NCBI RefSeq assembly: GCF_029910655.1
Contig: NZ_CP123897.1
Span: forward strand, 558,001-622,000
Length of the DNA: 64,000 bases
Direction of reading: 5' to 3'
DNA from: Methylomonas sp. UP202
GTDB lineage: Bacteria; Pseudomonadota; Gammaproteobacteria; Methylococcales; Methylomonadaceae
Part shown: piece by piece, positions 7,678 to 16,033 of the stretch
Position numbering within the stretch: the stretch's first letter is position 1
Layout of the letters: each line of letters starts with the position of its first letter
The notes under the pieces: model-generated
Seen by the model: only the letters and a program-made list of their open reading frames with translations
Told to the model about the DNA's origin: nothing
The model's database searches: none
Program-made: the position numbers and the translations under genes

Positions 7678-7920
7678 TTATTCGAACCGGCTTTTTTGCC
7701 AAGCTTCCAACATCTTTATCGCGTCGTTCGCTTCCATTTGTATCGCGTGAGCGGCAGCCGGGGTGCTGTCACGCGACAAGCCGCCATCATCCAGCCGGTT
7801 AGCTACCGCAACAACATTGGCAATGCCGGCTATACGGTTCATGACATCCAACATGCTTTCGTAAAAGTCGCTGTTGATGCGGTGGGAAAAATCGATAGCG
7901 GTGGTTTCTGTGTTACTCAT
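7678..7920 (-). CDS. Small hypothetical protein of the island
   Basis: The 80-residue protein is not recognised. It is hydrophilic and helical, without cysteines, signal peptide or membrane segment. Its ATG overlaps the stop of the preceding gene by four bases (ATGA), which supports real translation. It is the last gene of a four-gene minus-strand cluster (8600 to 7678). Confidence 0.6.
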   Translation of the reverse strand: MSNTETTAIDFSHRINSDFYESMLDVMNRIAGIANVVAVANRLDDGGLSRDSTPAAAHAIQMEANDAIKMLEAWQKSRFE

Positions 7921-8231
7921 GGCTGATTGCTCCCGTTGCTGGCGGCATCTCGCTTGTCATAGCATTCTAAAAAAGCGGCGGCGTCCTCCAATTCCAGGCG
8001 GATGGCCTGGCCAACATGGCGCAATAGCTCGCCGTTGAGACACCCGCCGCCGTCTTGTTCGGCGGCAATTTCCAGCAAATCGGCAATAGCACTGGCGCGT
8101 TTGATCGACGGCTCCACTGTATCGATTATGCTTCCTTGGCAAACATCATCGTGAAGTGTCCAGGGGATACGGTGTTTCAGTTTAATGGTTTGGGCTTGCT
8201 CGATTCGAGCGTCATTTGATGCGCTTTGCAT
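7917..8231 (-). CDS. Small hypothetical protein, paralogue of 8376-8600
   Basis: This is a 104-residue protein of unknown function. The first residues MQSASNDARIEQAQT and the bases just before the ATG (GGAGAAACCACC) are almost the same as those of the gene at 8376-8600 (MPSASNPARIEQQQT), so the two share a duplicated start region. The rest is acidic and helical with three cysteines. It is coupled by ATGA overlap to the gene ending at 7678. Confidence 0.62.
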   Translation of the reverse strand: MQSASNDARIEQAQTIKLKHRIPWTLHDDVCQGSIIDTVEPSIKRASAIADLLEIAAEQDGGGCLNGELLRHVGQAIRLELEDAAAFLECYDKRDAASNGSNQP

Positions 8232-8256
8232 GGTGGTTTCTCCAATACTTGAATGA

Positions 8257-8379
8257 TTAAACTGCCGCCTTGATGATTTGCTCTTCGGTCAGTGCTCGGC
8301 GGGTGCGGTATTTGCCGGCCGCGTCGGCGACGAAATACGGCAGTTTTAACGGTGCCGGCTTGTTGGTTGATGGCCTCAT
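8257..8379 (-). CDS. 40-residue hypothetical protein
   Basis: This is a very short gene supported by a strong ribosome site (GGGAGGTG, six bases before the ATG at 8379) and a four-base ATGA overlap with the stop of the preceding gene. The product is basic with the C-terminal stretch RTRRALTEEQIIKAAV. I do not recognise it. Confidence 0.55.
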   Translation of the reverse strand: MRPSTNKPAPLKLPYFVADAAGKYRTRRALTEEQIIKAAV

Positions 8380-8600
8380 GGTTGCACCTCCCGTAATTGT
8401 CCGCGTAGCGACAAAGACAGCGCCAACAGTTCTTCGCAATCGCTTTGCAGGCCGACCAGCGCCGAGCCGGTCAGTTCGCCGCGTTCGGCTTCCTTGATGG
8501 TGTTGCCATAGCTGAACGCCAGATTGGCAAAGGCCAGGTGTAAGGGGCGGGTAAGGGTTTGTTGTTGCTCGATTCGAGCGGGGTTGGATGCGCTTGGCAT
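8376..8600 (-). CDS. Small hypothetical protein, first of the cluster
   Basis: This 74-residue protein is of unknown function. The ATG at 8600 follows AAGGAGAAACCACC, an excellent ribosome site. The frame stays open upstream to 8813 and that upstream part has a cysteine-rich stretch reminiscent of phage Ash/Icd-like proteins, so a longer 145-residue product cannot be excluded. The N-terminus is shared with the gene at 7917-8231. It overlaps the 40-residue gene by four bases. Confidence 0.6.
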   Translation of the reverse strand: MPSASNPARIEQQQTLTRPLHLAFANLAFSYGNTIKEAERGELTGSALVGLQSDCEELLALSLSLRGQLREVQP

Positions 8601-8770
8601 GGTGGTTTCTCCTTGTCGATTGGGATAAACCGCCGCTTTGCTTCCTACGGCATGGGCGGCGGACTTGCAAGGGGTAGGAAATACCGCGACAAGGTGCGGC
8701 CGACCCGAAGGCCGCCCAAACAAGCCCGCCATTATGCAGGCGCAGCGAAGCCGCGCTGAATGTCGGGCAT

Positions 8771-8794
8771 AAAAAAGCCACTGGCTAAAGTGGC
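8771..8794 (-). terminator. Intrinsic terminator upstream of the small-gene cluster
   Basis: Read on the minus strand, GCCACT, a short loop and AGTGGC are followed by a T run. It would stop transcription coming from the repeat-rich region before the small genes. P4-like satellites use early termination in the comparable place; that parallel is inference. Confidence 0.5.
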
Positions 8795-8956
8795 GATTCT
8801 CGCCTTGTCTCAAACGGGTTTCCTACGCCCGGCCAGTCTGCGGACTGGCGCGGCCATTGTGGGCGTTATCGGCTGGCGGTGTCAATGGCTGTTTTATGCT
8901 CCCCCATGCCCGCGACGGTTACGCCATGTGGGTGGCGGCGAAGGCCGGGCGGTTGC

Positions 8957-9115
8957 TGGTGCCGATCCGTCGGCCAGGGCGGCGCTGGTGGGGCTGGTGG
9001 GGCTGGTGCCGATCCGTCGGCCAGGGCGGCGCTGGTGGGGCTGGTGGGGCTGGTGCCGATCCGTCGGCCAGGGCGGCGCTGGTGGGGCTGGTGGGGCTGG
9101 TGGGGCTGGTGGCGA
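8957..9115 (+). repeat. 47-bp GC-rich tandem repeat with GGGGCTGGT sub-repeats
   Basis: GCCGATCCGTCGGCCAGGGC recurs at 8961, 9008 and 9055, a period of 47 bases, and each unit ends in two or more GGGGCTGGT motifs. Because 47 is not a multiple of three the open frames across it cycle through low-complexity proline, glycine or tryptophan runs, so it is more likely non-coding. Confidence 0.85.
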
Positions 9116-9337
9116 TCCTGAATACAACACAACCTCCCCCGGCCCCGATCATATACGCCACGGGGTGGGCGGCGGTTTCGGGCGTGGTTCCGGACGGATG
9201 GATAACCCGCGAAGGCTGGCAACGCGGGACGCTCGAACGATGCAAGTTATCCACAGGATTGGGTAGTTTTACGTTACTTATCAACAAATTATGTGGCTTT
9301 TTGGATCTGCAAAAATGCTTCCAGCGAAAATTTAGCT

Positions 9338-9536
9338 GGGGCGACGCAAAGGCCGGCCCACTTGCTAGACTTTTTACCCGCCCCCCCTGTGGATAATACC
9401 CAATGCTGTGCATGGTCCTGGCAATCGTTGACCATTCAAGCCAAGGGGCTTTTCCTATCTATTTTCCGATCCGCATGAACAAGAAAGGGGCGACGCAAAG
9501 GGGCCTAGAGTCAGTGGACTTTTAACCCGCCCCCCC
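9338..9536 (+). repeat. Imperfect 50-bp direct repeat, two copies
   Basis: The copies are 9338-9387 and 9487-9536. Both begin GGGGCGACGCAAAGG and both end in GACTTTT(T/A)ACCCGCC plus a C run; the middle differs. The inverted DnaA box at 9388 directly abuts the first copy. Confidence 0.75.
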
Positions 9537-9602
9537 GGCGGTGGTACGTCGACCGGGCAACTCGATAAAAATATAACTGCCCTATACCTTATGTAAAAAA
9601 TT

Positions 9603-9874
9603 GGGGGAATTGGGGGAGATAGCCCTCCAGGCCACGGCTGGCGCGGCTTGCAAGCTCCCCCACTTCTTCGAAAAACGGGGGAACTCCCCCAATTTATCGG
9701 GGGAGTCTGGGGGAGTTTGGTCGATTTGACGCGCTGGCGGCGACCGATACCAAACCATGCAACTCGGCGTTGCTCCCCCAATTTTGGGGGAATCTCCCCC
9801 AACGTTCAAAAAATTGGGGGAGCCTGAAAGCCTTGGTACATAAGGCTTACAGCTATATCTCCCCTAATTCCCCC
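9603..9874. repeat. Cluster of 12 GGGGGA/TCCCCC hexamers
   Basis: Exact copies start at 9603, 9612, 9656 (reverse), 9677, 9685 (reverse), 9699, 9709, 9774 (reverse), 9786, 9795 (reverse), 9816 and 9869 (reverse). Most are embedded in TTGGGGGA(A/G). The dense two-orientation pattern beside replication genes suggests iteron-like binding sites for the island helicase-primase. Confidence 0.75.
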
Positions 9875-9983
9875 AGTTTTTTACCTATACCCCCTTAGTC
9901 GGTTTTGCCGGCTTGGCTTGTTGATCGACCAGACGACACGGCCACCAGCCACCCTATGGCGTCATCGACTAGGGGAACGGGGA

Positions 9984-11957
9984 TTAACCGGACTCCACTA
10001 ATTCAGCCGACAAAACCAACACCCGCACCGAACGCCCGGCGACCGTACGCTTAACTGTCGTCTTTACTCGCCCGGTCTTGCTATCTGGCTCGACCTTGAG
10101 GAATAAGCCACGTTCGACCATGCGACGCCACAACGATGCAGCGGACAATAAGAAGGCATCGCCCTGGCGCCGGGAGAATTCCTGCACGATCTTGAACGCG
10201 GTATTGGGTTCCAGCCACACTTCGGCCGGCGGGTTGGTGCTGCCGTCTACATGCCAGCCACAACAATCGCCTTGCGGGTTGTAGAGTCTTTCCCCGCTAA
10301 TATCGGTACCGTTCTCGCGCCAGCCCCAAGCATGCGGCCTAGACTTCGGCGGCCCTTGATCCAGGCGGTTGGCTATGTGGCAATCGCCGGCAATGAACGC
10401 CGCCCGCAGTAGATTAAGGAAACGCTCCACTTCGTCCTGTTCCGATTGGTAAGCGCCTTGCTCTTTGAATGCGGCTTGCAGGTTGGTTTCCAGGTCGATC
10501 AACAACCCGTCGCTTTGTTCGCTGCTGACGGCGCCGGCGTCCTGCAAAAATTCCAAAAAGGTTTCGGCGCCGGCCAACAGATTGCCGTAAATGTCGCCGG
10601 CCCTTGGGTGGCTGCTGGCGAAGCCGTCGCGCTGGGCGGCGTTGCGGAATTGTTCGACGGCGGCCGGTAGCTCCGCCTTGAATTGATCGATTCGCGGCGC
10701 CAGCCATTGCAGGTAGGCGGCCATCAAGCCGGCGAAGCGGCCGGCGCGGGCGGCTTCCTGTAGTTTGGTCAAGGTCGCGTTGTTCACGTCGTCCCGGCCG
10801 ATCTCCAGTACCAGCAACCGGCCCAGCAACGAGGCCCCTCGAGGCAAATCCTCAGCAGTGACGATCATCATGGAACGGTTAAACGGCGCGGCTTGCGCCT
10901 GCATGTTGGCGGTACGGCGGCCGCGGCCGCTTTGGTTGCCGGTGCCGCGTACCAAACGTTCGGCCATCGCGTGCTGCTTCTCGGCTTCGACTCGATTAAC
11001 GCTGGGCTTGAAATCATCTACGACGAAGATGCCGTCCTTGGCTTGGTGGGCCTTGGCTTCCACGTCGTTGACCGAATCCGACCAGTTCGCCGGAAAGTTG
11101 CGGGCGGTGAAGTCGCCGAAAAACGCCAAGGCAATGGCAGCAACCGCCGACTTGCGGGAACCGGTCAAGCCATGCAGCCACAAGGCGTAGTCGGTGCAAT
11201 GCGCTTCGCCCAGCGGCGCCCGAGCCACGGCGGCCAGCAAGGCCGCGCCGACTTGCGCCCGCGACGGTGCCACGTCCAGCAATTGCAAGGCGTCCGCCAC
11301 CGCCTGTTTTAGTGCATCGCCGGCCAACGGTGCCGGCAATTGATAGCGCGACATGTGGCCCGGCCCAAGATCAACCTGTATCCCATCGATCGGCCCGGCG
11401 GCACCAATCGCGCCGCCACCGTGCAGGTAATGCCAAGCACCGTCTAAGCACTTCCAACCGATGAACTTGTAAACCACGCGGCGGGGAATGTCGCCGTTCA
11501 AGGTCGAATACAGGTGAACGCAGGCCCGCAGGTTGTCTTTTTTGGCCTGGCCAGGATAGACAAAAGCGCGGCTGCCCCACGCTTCGTTGATCCAGTTGCC
11601 TTGATTGCTGAAAAACGACTTGGCCGGTACATCGACCAAGGGCAGCGGTAAACCGTCGCGGCGCCGGCCCTCGATCCGGATAAAACTGGCGTCGTTTAAG
11701 CCATCTTCGGCGGTGACTTCCTCGACGATCTTGCACGTGAAGTCGCACAGCGGCCATTCGTCGAAGCCGTCATCCTTGGTTTTGGTCTGATAAAACGCGC
11801 CGTTATTGACCCGATAGGCGCCAAAGCGGCCATCTTTGCCGGTGCCGCTACCATGACCGCCGCCGCTGCCGCCGGTCGGTCTTTTGGCTGCCGGCTTAGG
11901 CTTTTGGGCACCGTCAACGACTTCCAGAATGGGCGGCGTTTTTGACTTATTCGACAT
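9984..11957 (-). CDS. DUF927-domain replicative helicase-like protein
   Basis: This is probably the ATP-driven helicase that starts replication of the element. The protein has 657 residues with a glycine-rich linker near residues 28-42, a central DUF927 ATPase and a C-terminal winged-helix-like tail. A Walker A variant GLTGSRKSA lies near residue 268 and a Walker B-like GIFVVDDF near 312. The start overlaps the end of the primase gene by 11 bases, so both are translated from one message. In P4, one alpha protein does both jobs; here they are split. Confidence 0.85.
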   Translation of the reverse strand: MSNKSKTPPILEVVDGAQKPKPAAKRPTGGSGGGHGSGTGKDGRFGAYRVNNGAFYQTKTKDDGFDEWPLCDFTCKIVEEVTAEDGLNDASFIRIEGRRRDGLPLPLVDVPAKSFFSNQGNWINEAWGSRAFVYPGQAKKDNLRACVHLYSTLNGDIPRRVVYKFIGWKCLDGAWHYLHGGGAIGAAGPIDGIQVDLGPGHMSRYQLPAPLAGDALKQAVADALQLLDVAPSRAQVGAALLAAVARAPLGEAHCTDYALWLHGLTGSRKSAVAAIALAFFGDFTARNFPANWSDSVNDVEAKAHQAKDGIFVVDDFKPSVNRVEAEKQHAMAERLVRGTGNQSGRGRRTANMQAQAAPFNRSMMIVTAEDLPRGASLLGRLLVLEIGRDDVNNATLTKLQEAARAGRFAGLMAAYLQWLAPRIDQFKAELPAAVEQFRNAAQRDGFASSHPRAGDIYGNLLAGAETFLEFLQDAGAVSSEQSDGLLIDLETNLQAAFKEQGAYQSEQDEVERFLNLLRAAFIAGDCHIANRLDQGPPKSRPHAWGWRENGTDISGERLYNPQGDCCGWHVDGSTNPPAEVWLEPNTAFKIVQEFSRRQGDAFLLSAASLWRRMVERGLFLKVEPDSKTGRVKTTVKRTVAGRSVRVLVLSAELVESG

Positions 11958-12888
11958 GGTCGCCGCCTTGTCGCCGATAAGCGGCGTAGTCGTTGAAGTC
12001 GCTATCCGGAATCGGCGGCACCGTGACCGAACCGCCGACGGCTGCCGCCGCCTCGGTGGCTTTGGTCAGACCAGGATTGCCGGCGGTTTCGGTGTCGTTA
12101 TCGGCGGCAAACACAATCTCGGCATTCGGTAGCTTGTCGCGCACGATCCGGCCGACCGCCAACAGATTGTTGGCCGTAAACGCCAGGTAAACACGCAAGC
12201 CGGTTTCTTCGTGCAGGGTGGCGCCGGTAGCGAAACCCTCGGCAATCAGTACCTTATCAGTGCGTCGCCCAATGAAGCCGAACAGGCCAGCCAGGCCACC
12301 GCCTGGTAAAAAGTCCTTGTTGCGATTGCCGAACAACGGATGCTTGGCGGGGAATATGGCCTGCAAACTGCGAATGGTGCCGGCCGCGTCGAACATTGGC
12401 ACCAGTAGCGCGTTCTCGATCAATACCGTTTGCTTAGCGCCTTCGTTATCGATAACCCGCCGCCAGGTTGCTACACGGGCGCAATGCGGTTGGATGTGCT
12501 TGGCGACCAGATAAGGATGCTCGGCCGACGCGGGTGCGGCCGCTTGCCAGATGGACACGGCACGCTTGGCGGCCCGGTCCATCCGCGCCATTTCTTCGGC
12601 CTGGCGGCGTTTGCGTGCGCGGTCGATACGCTGGCGCTCGGCTTCCGACAACTGGCTATCGGTGCCGGCAGCATTCAGAAAAAACGACCGCTTTTCGCCG
12701 GTGCGCCAGTTCTGCACAAACCCGCCAAGGCCATCGGGGTAGACTTTCACCCGGCCGGCGTTGTCGCCCGGTTTGCCGTCAATTGCGCCGACGACAAGAA
12801 ACTTACCGTAAGCAAAATGCTTAGGCGGAGCCAAGCCGTAGTCGGCCAACGCCGCGCGGGCGGCGTCTTCAATGTGCTGAAAGCTCAT
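11947..12888 (-). CDS. Toprim-domain DNA primase
   Basis: This primase would make primers for replication of the island. The protein has 313 residues starting at the ATG at 12888, which overlaps the previous stop in ATGA; the frame is open 33 bases further up. The C-terminal half has the Toprim motifs: the glutamate of VLIAEGFATGATL and the acidic EIVFAADNDTE. The N-terminal half resembles the region found in phage and plasmid primase-helicases. No zinc-binding cysteine cluster is present, but the preceding small gene has one. Confidence 0.86.
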   Translation of the reverse strand: MSFQHIEDAARAALADYGLAPPKHFAYGKFLVVGAIDGKPGDNAGRVKVYPDGLGGFVQNWRTGEKRSFFLNAAGTDSQLSEAERQRIDRARKRRQAEEMARMDRAAKRAVSIWQAAAPASAEHPYLVAKHIQPHCARVATWRRVIDNEGAKQTVLIENALLVPMFDAAGTIRSLQAIFPAKHPLFGNRNKDFLPGGGLAGLFGFIGRRTDKVLIAEGFATGATLHEETGLRVYLAFTANNLLAVGRIVRDKLPNAEIVFAADNDTETAGNPGLTKATEAAAAVGGSVTVPPIPDSDFNDYAAYRRQGGDHVE

Positions 12889-13148
12889 TGGCGGCCCCCG
12901 TTTTCTAAATCGTGTCCGCAATGTATACAGGTGGCAGGCTCCAGCATCGCAAGCTCAAGCTCAACAAACAGGTTGCCGACTATGTCCGACAGTTTTTGGC
13001 ATTGCGTGCGACTCGATCCGGGGAACTTGGCCGCAGTATCGGCAATTTCTTGTTTCAAGCGCCGCTCGGTTGTGGTTTCGGCTTGGGCTGCTGAGAGTGT
13101 GTGGCGAATTTTGGATATTTCTTGTTGAGGTGCTTTTTTTACTGGCAT
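12885..13148 (-). CDS. Small protein with C-terminal CxxC
   Basis: This is an 87-residue protein of unknown function. The ATG at 13148 follows GGAGGTG, and the stop overlaps the primase start by four bases. The first part is a charged helix; the end CIHCGHDLENGG has one CxxC pair that could bind zinc. Its place directly before a primase that lacks a zinc finger suggests a helper role, which is inference. Confidence 0.6.
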   Translation of the reverse strand: MPVKKAPQQEISKIRHTLSAAQAETTTERRLKQEIADTAAKFPGSSRTQCQKLSDIVGNLFVELELAMLEPATCIHCGHDLENGGRQ

Positions 13149-13402
13149 CCAGCACCTCCGTTTTGTGATTCCAACCACGCAAAGTACTTAGGCTCATTGA
13201 TTAAAACCCGTCGGCCATTGCGAACAATGGCCCCGGATTTTTTCAGGCCGTTGGTTTCTTCGTTGAAGATTTGGTGGCGCAAGGTTCCGACCGGAAAGGC
13301 TGGATGTTTTTGGTTGAATTGCTGCACGGTCAGGTAAAGCCATGCATTTTGGATTGCCGCAGCGGTCGCCGTGGCGGTGTTGGTGTGGTTGCTTGGTGTC
13401 AT
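13139..13402 (-). CDS. Excisionase/AlpA-like DNA-binding protein
   Basis: The protein has 87 residues and starts at the ATG at 13402 after GGGGTGAAT. The pattern LTVQQFNQKHPAFPVGTLRH, then a SGAIVRNGRRVLINEPKYFA segment and a WLE end, is that of winged helix-turn-helix excisionases and AlpA-like regulators. It heads the replication operon and overlaps the next gene by 10 bases. It probably controls excision, the operon, or both. Confidence 0.72.
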   Translation of the reverse strand: MTPSNHTNTATATAAAIQNAWLYLTVQQFNQKHPAFPVGTLRHQIFNEETNGLKKSGAIVRNGRRVLINEPKYFAWLESQNGGAGCQ

Positions 13403-13510
13403 ATTCACCCCGAGTTTGTTTAGGTTAAACAAAGTTCGCCGCTGTTGATCTTTGCGGCTCGGGGTTTATTTTGGTGATTCAAAACTGGTAAGCCCTAGGC
13501 TGCTTACCAA

Positions 13511-14209
13511 CTAATAAATATGCCTCCGAATAGTATTGGGAGAGTCGGCCAGGCCAAGCCGACGTTTCACCTGTCTAGCCAACTCGCTCTTAGATTTAAT
13601 ATGCTTGCGCTCTGTTTTGATTGCTTCGGCGCACTGCCGCCACCTTTCCCACTCGCGTTCCCGTTCTTCGGTTTGCTGTTTCCCGCGCTCCTTTGCAAAC
13701 CTCTCTTGGTTTTTTCTCGTTGATTTTCCTAGCTCAACATCTGGCTTGATTTCGATAAATTTATCCCTCATCAAGGCCGTGAGTTCGTCCTTTCGTTGAT
13801 CTAGGTGCAGCATGCTACATGCCAGCATGTTAGCCATTGAAATGATGGCCTTTTCCATTTCACCAAAATGAATATGATCTCTTAGACTTGATGATTCTAT
13901 GATGGCAAATGCTGCTGCCATTACTTCGGGGTCTGGGTGTTGCTTTAGGTGTATTGCCTCGTTGACCCAGTCACTTCTGTCTGACTGTTTGCGAGCCTCC
14001 CAATTTTCTGATGGGGATAACTCCGGATCGTCAACATAGCCGTAAATGTCTAAATGCGGGTGATAGCCTTTGCTGGCTAAAACCTTCCTTGCTGATTCTT
14101 CCGAAACCCTCGCTATGGAATCAATCGTGTAGCTATCTTCGAAGCCGCTTTTGAGGTTTTGTATAGCGTGTATCAACTCAACCGGCCCAATAAGGTCTGA
14201 GTCAATCAC
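13511..14209 (-). CDS. Hypothetical protein, AT-richer island cargo
   Basis: I do not recognise this 232-residue protein. It is strongly charged; a long Arg/Glu-rich helical stretch (about 165-200) is followed by KSELARQVKRRLGLADSPNT near the end, which looks like a small helix-turn-helix. Codon use and base composition are clearly more AT-rich than in its neighbours, a sign of separate acquisition. It stands alone between the excisionase-like gene and the coiled-coil gene. Confidence 0.6.
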   Translation of the reverse strand: MIDSDLIGPVELIHAIQNLKSGFEDSYTIDSIARVSEESARKVLASKGYHPHLDIYGYVDDPELSPSENWEARKQSDRSDWVNEAIHLKQHPDPEVMAAAFAIIESSSLRDHIHFGEMEKAIISMANMLACSMLHLDQRKDELTALMRDKFIEIKPDVELGKSTRKNQERFAKERGKQQTEEREREWERWRQCAEAIKTERKHIKSKSELARQVKRRLGLADSPNTIRRHIY

Positions 14210-14250
14210 AATTAGCCACTAATCAGCTTGCTATTCATACGCTCGACCCA

Positions 14251-14613
14251 CTAAATCAAGTGGGCGATTTTCAGCAATACGCCAATAATCAAACTGGTTT
14301 GCAGAAACCCGGCGCCGATGATCCAGCGGGTTAAATCGGCTTTGGTTTCGGCAATCCGTTGATTGGTTTCGGCAATCATGCGCCCGGTCTCGGCTCTTAA
14401 CAACTCGGTTTCGTGACGTAATGCGGTTTCCATTTCTTTCAGGTCGCGCTTGGTGGCTACGTCGTCAAGGTGATAATCGTGACGGGCCTGCTCAAGCGTG
14501 TTGTCGGTGGCGGTACGTTGCAGTTCGGTTAATACCTGTGCTTGTTCTTCGCTGAAACCCACGGATTTAAGACGATTGGCAAATTGCAGGGTATCAAATG
14601 GAATAGCGTTCAT
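14251..14613 (-). CDS. DUF1640-type coiled-coil membrane-anchored protein
   Basis: The protein has 120 residues. A start region (TLQFANRLKSVGFSEEQAQ) typical of DUF1640 is followed by a heptad-rich coiled coil (about 45-95) and one C-terminal membrane helix (IIGAGFLQTSLIIGVLLKIA). Related proteins are common in gammaproteobacterial islands and are often placed beside integrases, as here; their role is unknown. Confidence 0.75.
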   Translation of the reverse strand: MNAIPFDTLQFANRLKSVGFSEEQAQVLTELQRTATDNTLEQARHDYHLDDVATKRDLKEMETALRHETELLRAETGRMIAETNQRIAETKADLTRWIIGAGFLQTSLIIGVLLKIAHLI

Positions 14614-14628
14614 AGTTGTTCCAGTAGA

Positions 14629-15747
14629 TTAAGGGTTAGCGCCGAATATTCGGCTGTTCATGCGCTCGACCACGTTTGCGATATGACCGTCTGATAAGTG
14701 GCTATATCGCTTCACCATGTCCAAGGTTTTATGACCCAGTACCGCCGCGATTTCGACCATTGAAGCGCCGCCCATCGCCAGATAAGACGCGGTGCAATGC
14801 CTCAAATCATGCCAGCGAAAGTTATTGACCTCGGCCCGTTTCAAGGCGTTCAGCCAGGCTTTTTTAAGCTCAATCGGCTGGCTTGGGTGGGTGGGGCTGG
14901 GAAAGACTAGCGCAGAATCAAGCCGCCTAACCTTGTTGAGCTTTTGCAGTTCGGCTAGGGCTTGGCTTGCCAACGGCACCCGCCGCCGGTCGCCATTCTT
15001 CGTTTCGTGCAAGATGATGCAGGATTCCGCCAGATTGACCACACCCCACGCGGTTTCGCTGGGTGGCGTTTCCGGTTCCCGCCAATACAGGTTCATGGTT
15101 TCGCTTTGCCTCATCCCGGTTGAGATAGCCAGTACAAAGGCCGGATACAGCAAAGGGTTTGGCGATTCCTTACAAGCGGCTGTCAGCCGGTTAAGTTCGT
15201 CATCGTCCAAAAAGCGAACGATTCCGCGCGGCAGCTCGGGCATTTCGATAATGCTTTCTTTTAGCGGGTTGCGGTCCATCCAGCGCCATTCCATCTGGCA
15301 AAGCTTCAACACATGACCAATTGCCACAAAGTGGCGCTTAATGGTGGCCGCCGCCAGCGGCCGGCCTTGGTTTCCGCCGTGATTGATTAGGGTATCCCGA
15401 CAACTGACAAAATGAGTTGCGCTTAAATCGGCCAGCACTAAATGCCCGATTTGAGATTTCCACCAATTCAAAATAGGCCCGCGTATTCTGACTTCGTTGG
15501 CTCTAAACTTTTGGGGCATCACGCTTTTTTGGTAGCGGTCGATGGCTTCCGCCAAGGTGTGCCGTTTGGCTTCGTTGGTTTTGAAGTGCCGGCCCTCCCT
15601 AATCGCGCTTTCGGTGGATGCCGCCCATTTTTTGGCATCGGTCAGGCGCTTGAAAGTGGCGGTTTGTAAGGGGTAACCTTTAAGCCGCACCCGGACGAAA
15701 TAGGAAACGTCGCCTTCGTCGCTGGTACGTTTAGTGATGCTTGCCAT
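14629..15747 (-). CDS. Tyrosine-family integrase
   Basis: The protein catalyses integration and excision at tRNA-Arg. It has 372 residues: an N-terminal arm-binding domain (KRTSDEGDVSYFVRVRLKGY), a SAM-like core-binding domain (about 65-165) and the catalytic domain with Arg in STGMRQSETMNL, HDLRH, and the final LGHKTLDMVKRYSH holding the nucleophilic Tyr. It lies about 290 bases inside attR and is transcribed away from it, the usual arrangement. Confidence 0.95.
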   Translation of the reverse strand: MASITKRTSDEGDVSYFVRVRLKGYPLQTATFKRLTDAKKWAASTESAIREGRHFKTNEAKRHTLAEAIDRYQKSVMPQKFRANEVRIRGPILNWWKSQIGHLVLADLSATHFVSCRDTLINHGGNQGRPLAAATIKRHFVAIGHVLKLCQMEWRWMDRNPLKESIIEMPELPRGIVRFLDDDELNRLTAACKESPNPLLYPAFVLAISTGMRQSETMNLYWREPETPPSETAWGVVNLAESCIILHETKNGDRRRVPLASQALAELQKLNKVRRLDSALVFPSPTHPSQPIELKKAWLNALKRAEVNNFRWHDLRHCTASYLAMGGASMVEIAAVLGHKTLDMVKRYSHLSDGHIANVVERMNSRIFGANP

Positions 15748-15896
15748 AGCTGCCCCCGTGGGATAGCAATCGGCGTTTTGGTATGATACTTCCAGCCATT
15801 GCTTAACCTGTCGCGTTAAGTGAATCGGTCAGGGCTTGGTTGGTGTTGGTAGCACCGCCGGGCCCGTTTTGTTTGTGGACTTTGATTATATTTCAA

Positions 15897-15916
15897 TGAT
15901 CCACTGATGATCCACT
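15897..15916 (+). repeat. Phased TGATCCACT repeats between int and attR
   Basis: TGATCCACT occurs at 15897-15905 and 15908-15916, 11 bases apart, as do the GGGGCAC pair near attL. They are candidate integrase arm or excisionase sites. The short inverted repeat of A6/T6 near 15926-15942 follows. The rest of 15748-16033 holds no gene. Confidence 0.45.
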
Positions 15917-16033
15917 AGCCGGTAAAAAACGTCGTTTTTTCTCGGTAACGCTCGACAACAAAAACATAATAAGTAATTGATTTTTATTGACTACATTTAC
16001 CGACAATTGCCGGCGTGTTTTATAAAAATCGCA

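Larger units (their letters stand above)
9240..9895. other. Candidate replication origin of the island
   Basis: The 1.4-kb gap 8601-9983 has no convincing gene. Within it are two perfect DnaA boxes (TTATCCACA at 9247-9255 and, inverted, 9388-9396), a one-mismatch box (9278-9286), a 50-bp direct repeat (9338-9387, 9487-9536), an AT-rich patch near 9565-9600 and 12 copies of GGGGGA or TCCCCC between 9603 and 9874. The adjacent primase and helicase genes make an origin the simplest reading. Confidence 0.6.

Noticed and set aside
8857-9413. Long overlapping frames across the 47-bp repeat on both strands
   Set aside because: Low-complexity translations created by a GC-rich repeat whose period is not a multiple of three; no start signals.
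8957-9895. Repeats as a CRISPR array
   Set aside because: Units are tandem without unique spacers, and no cas gene is present in the window.
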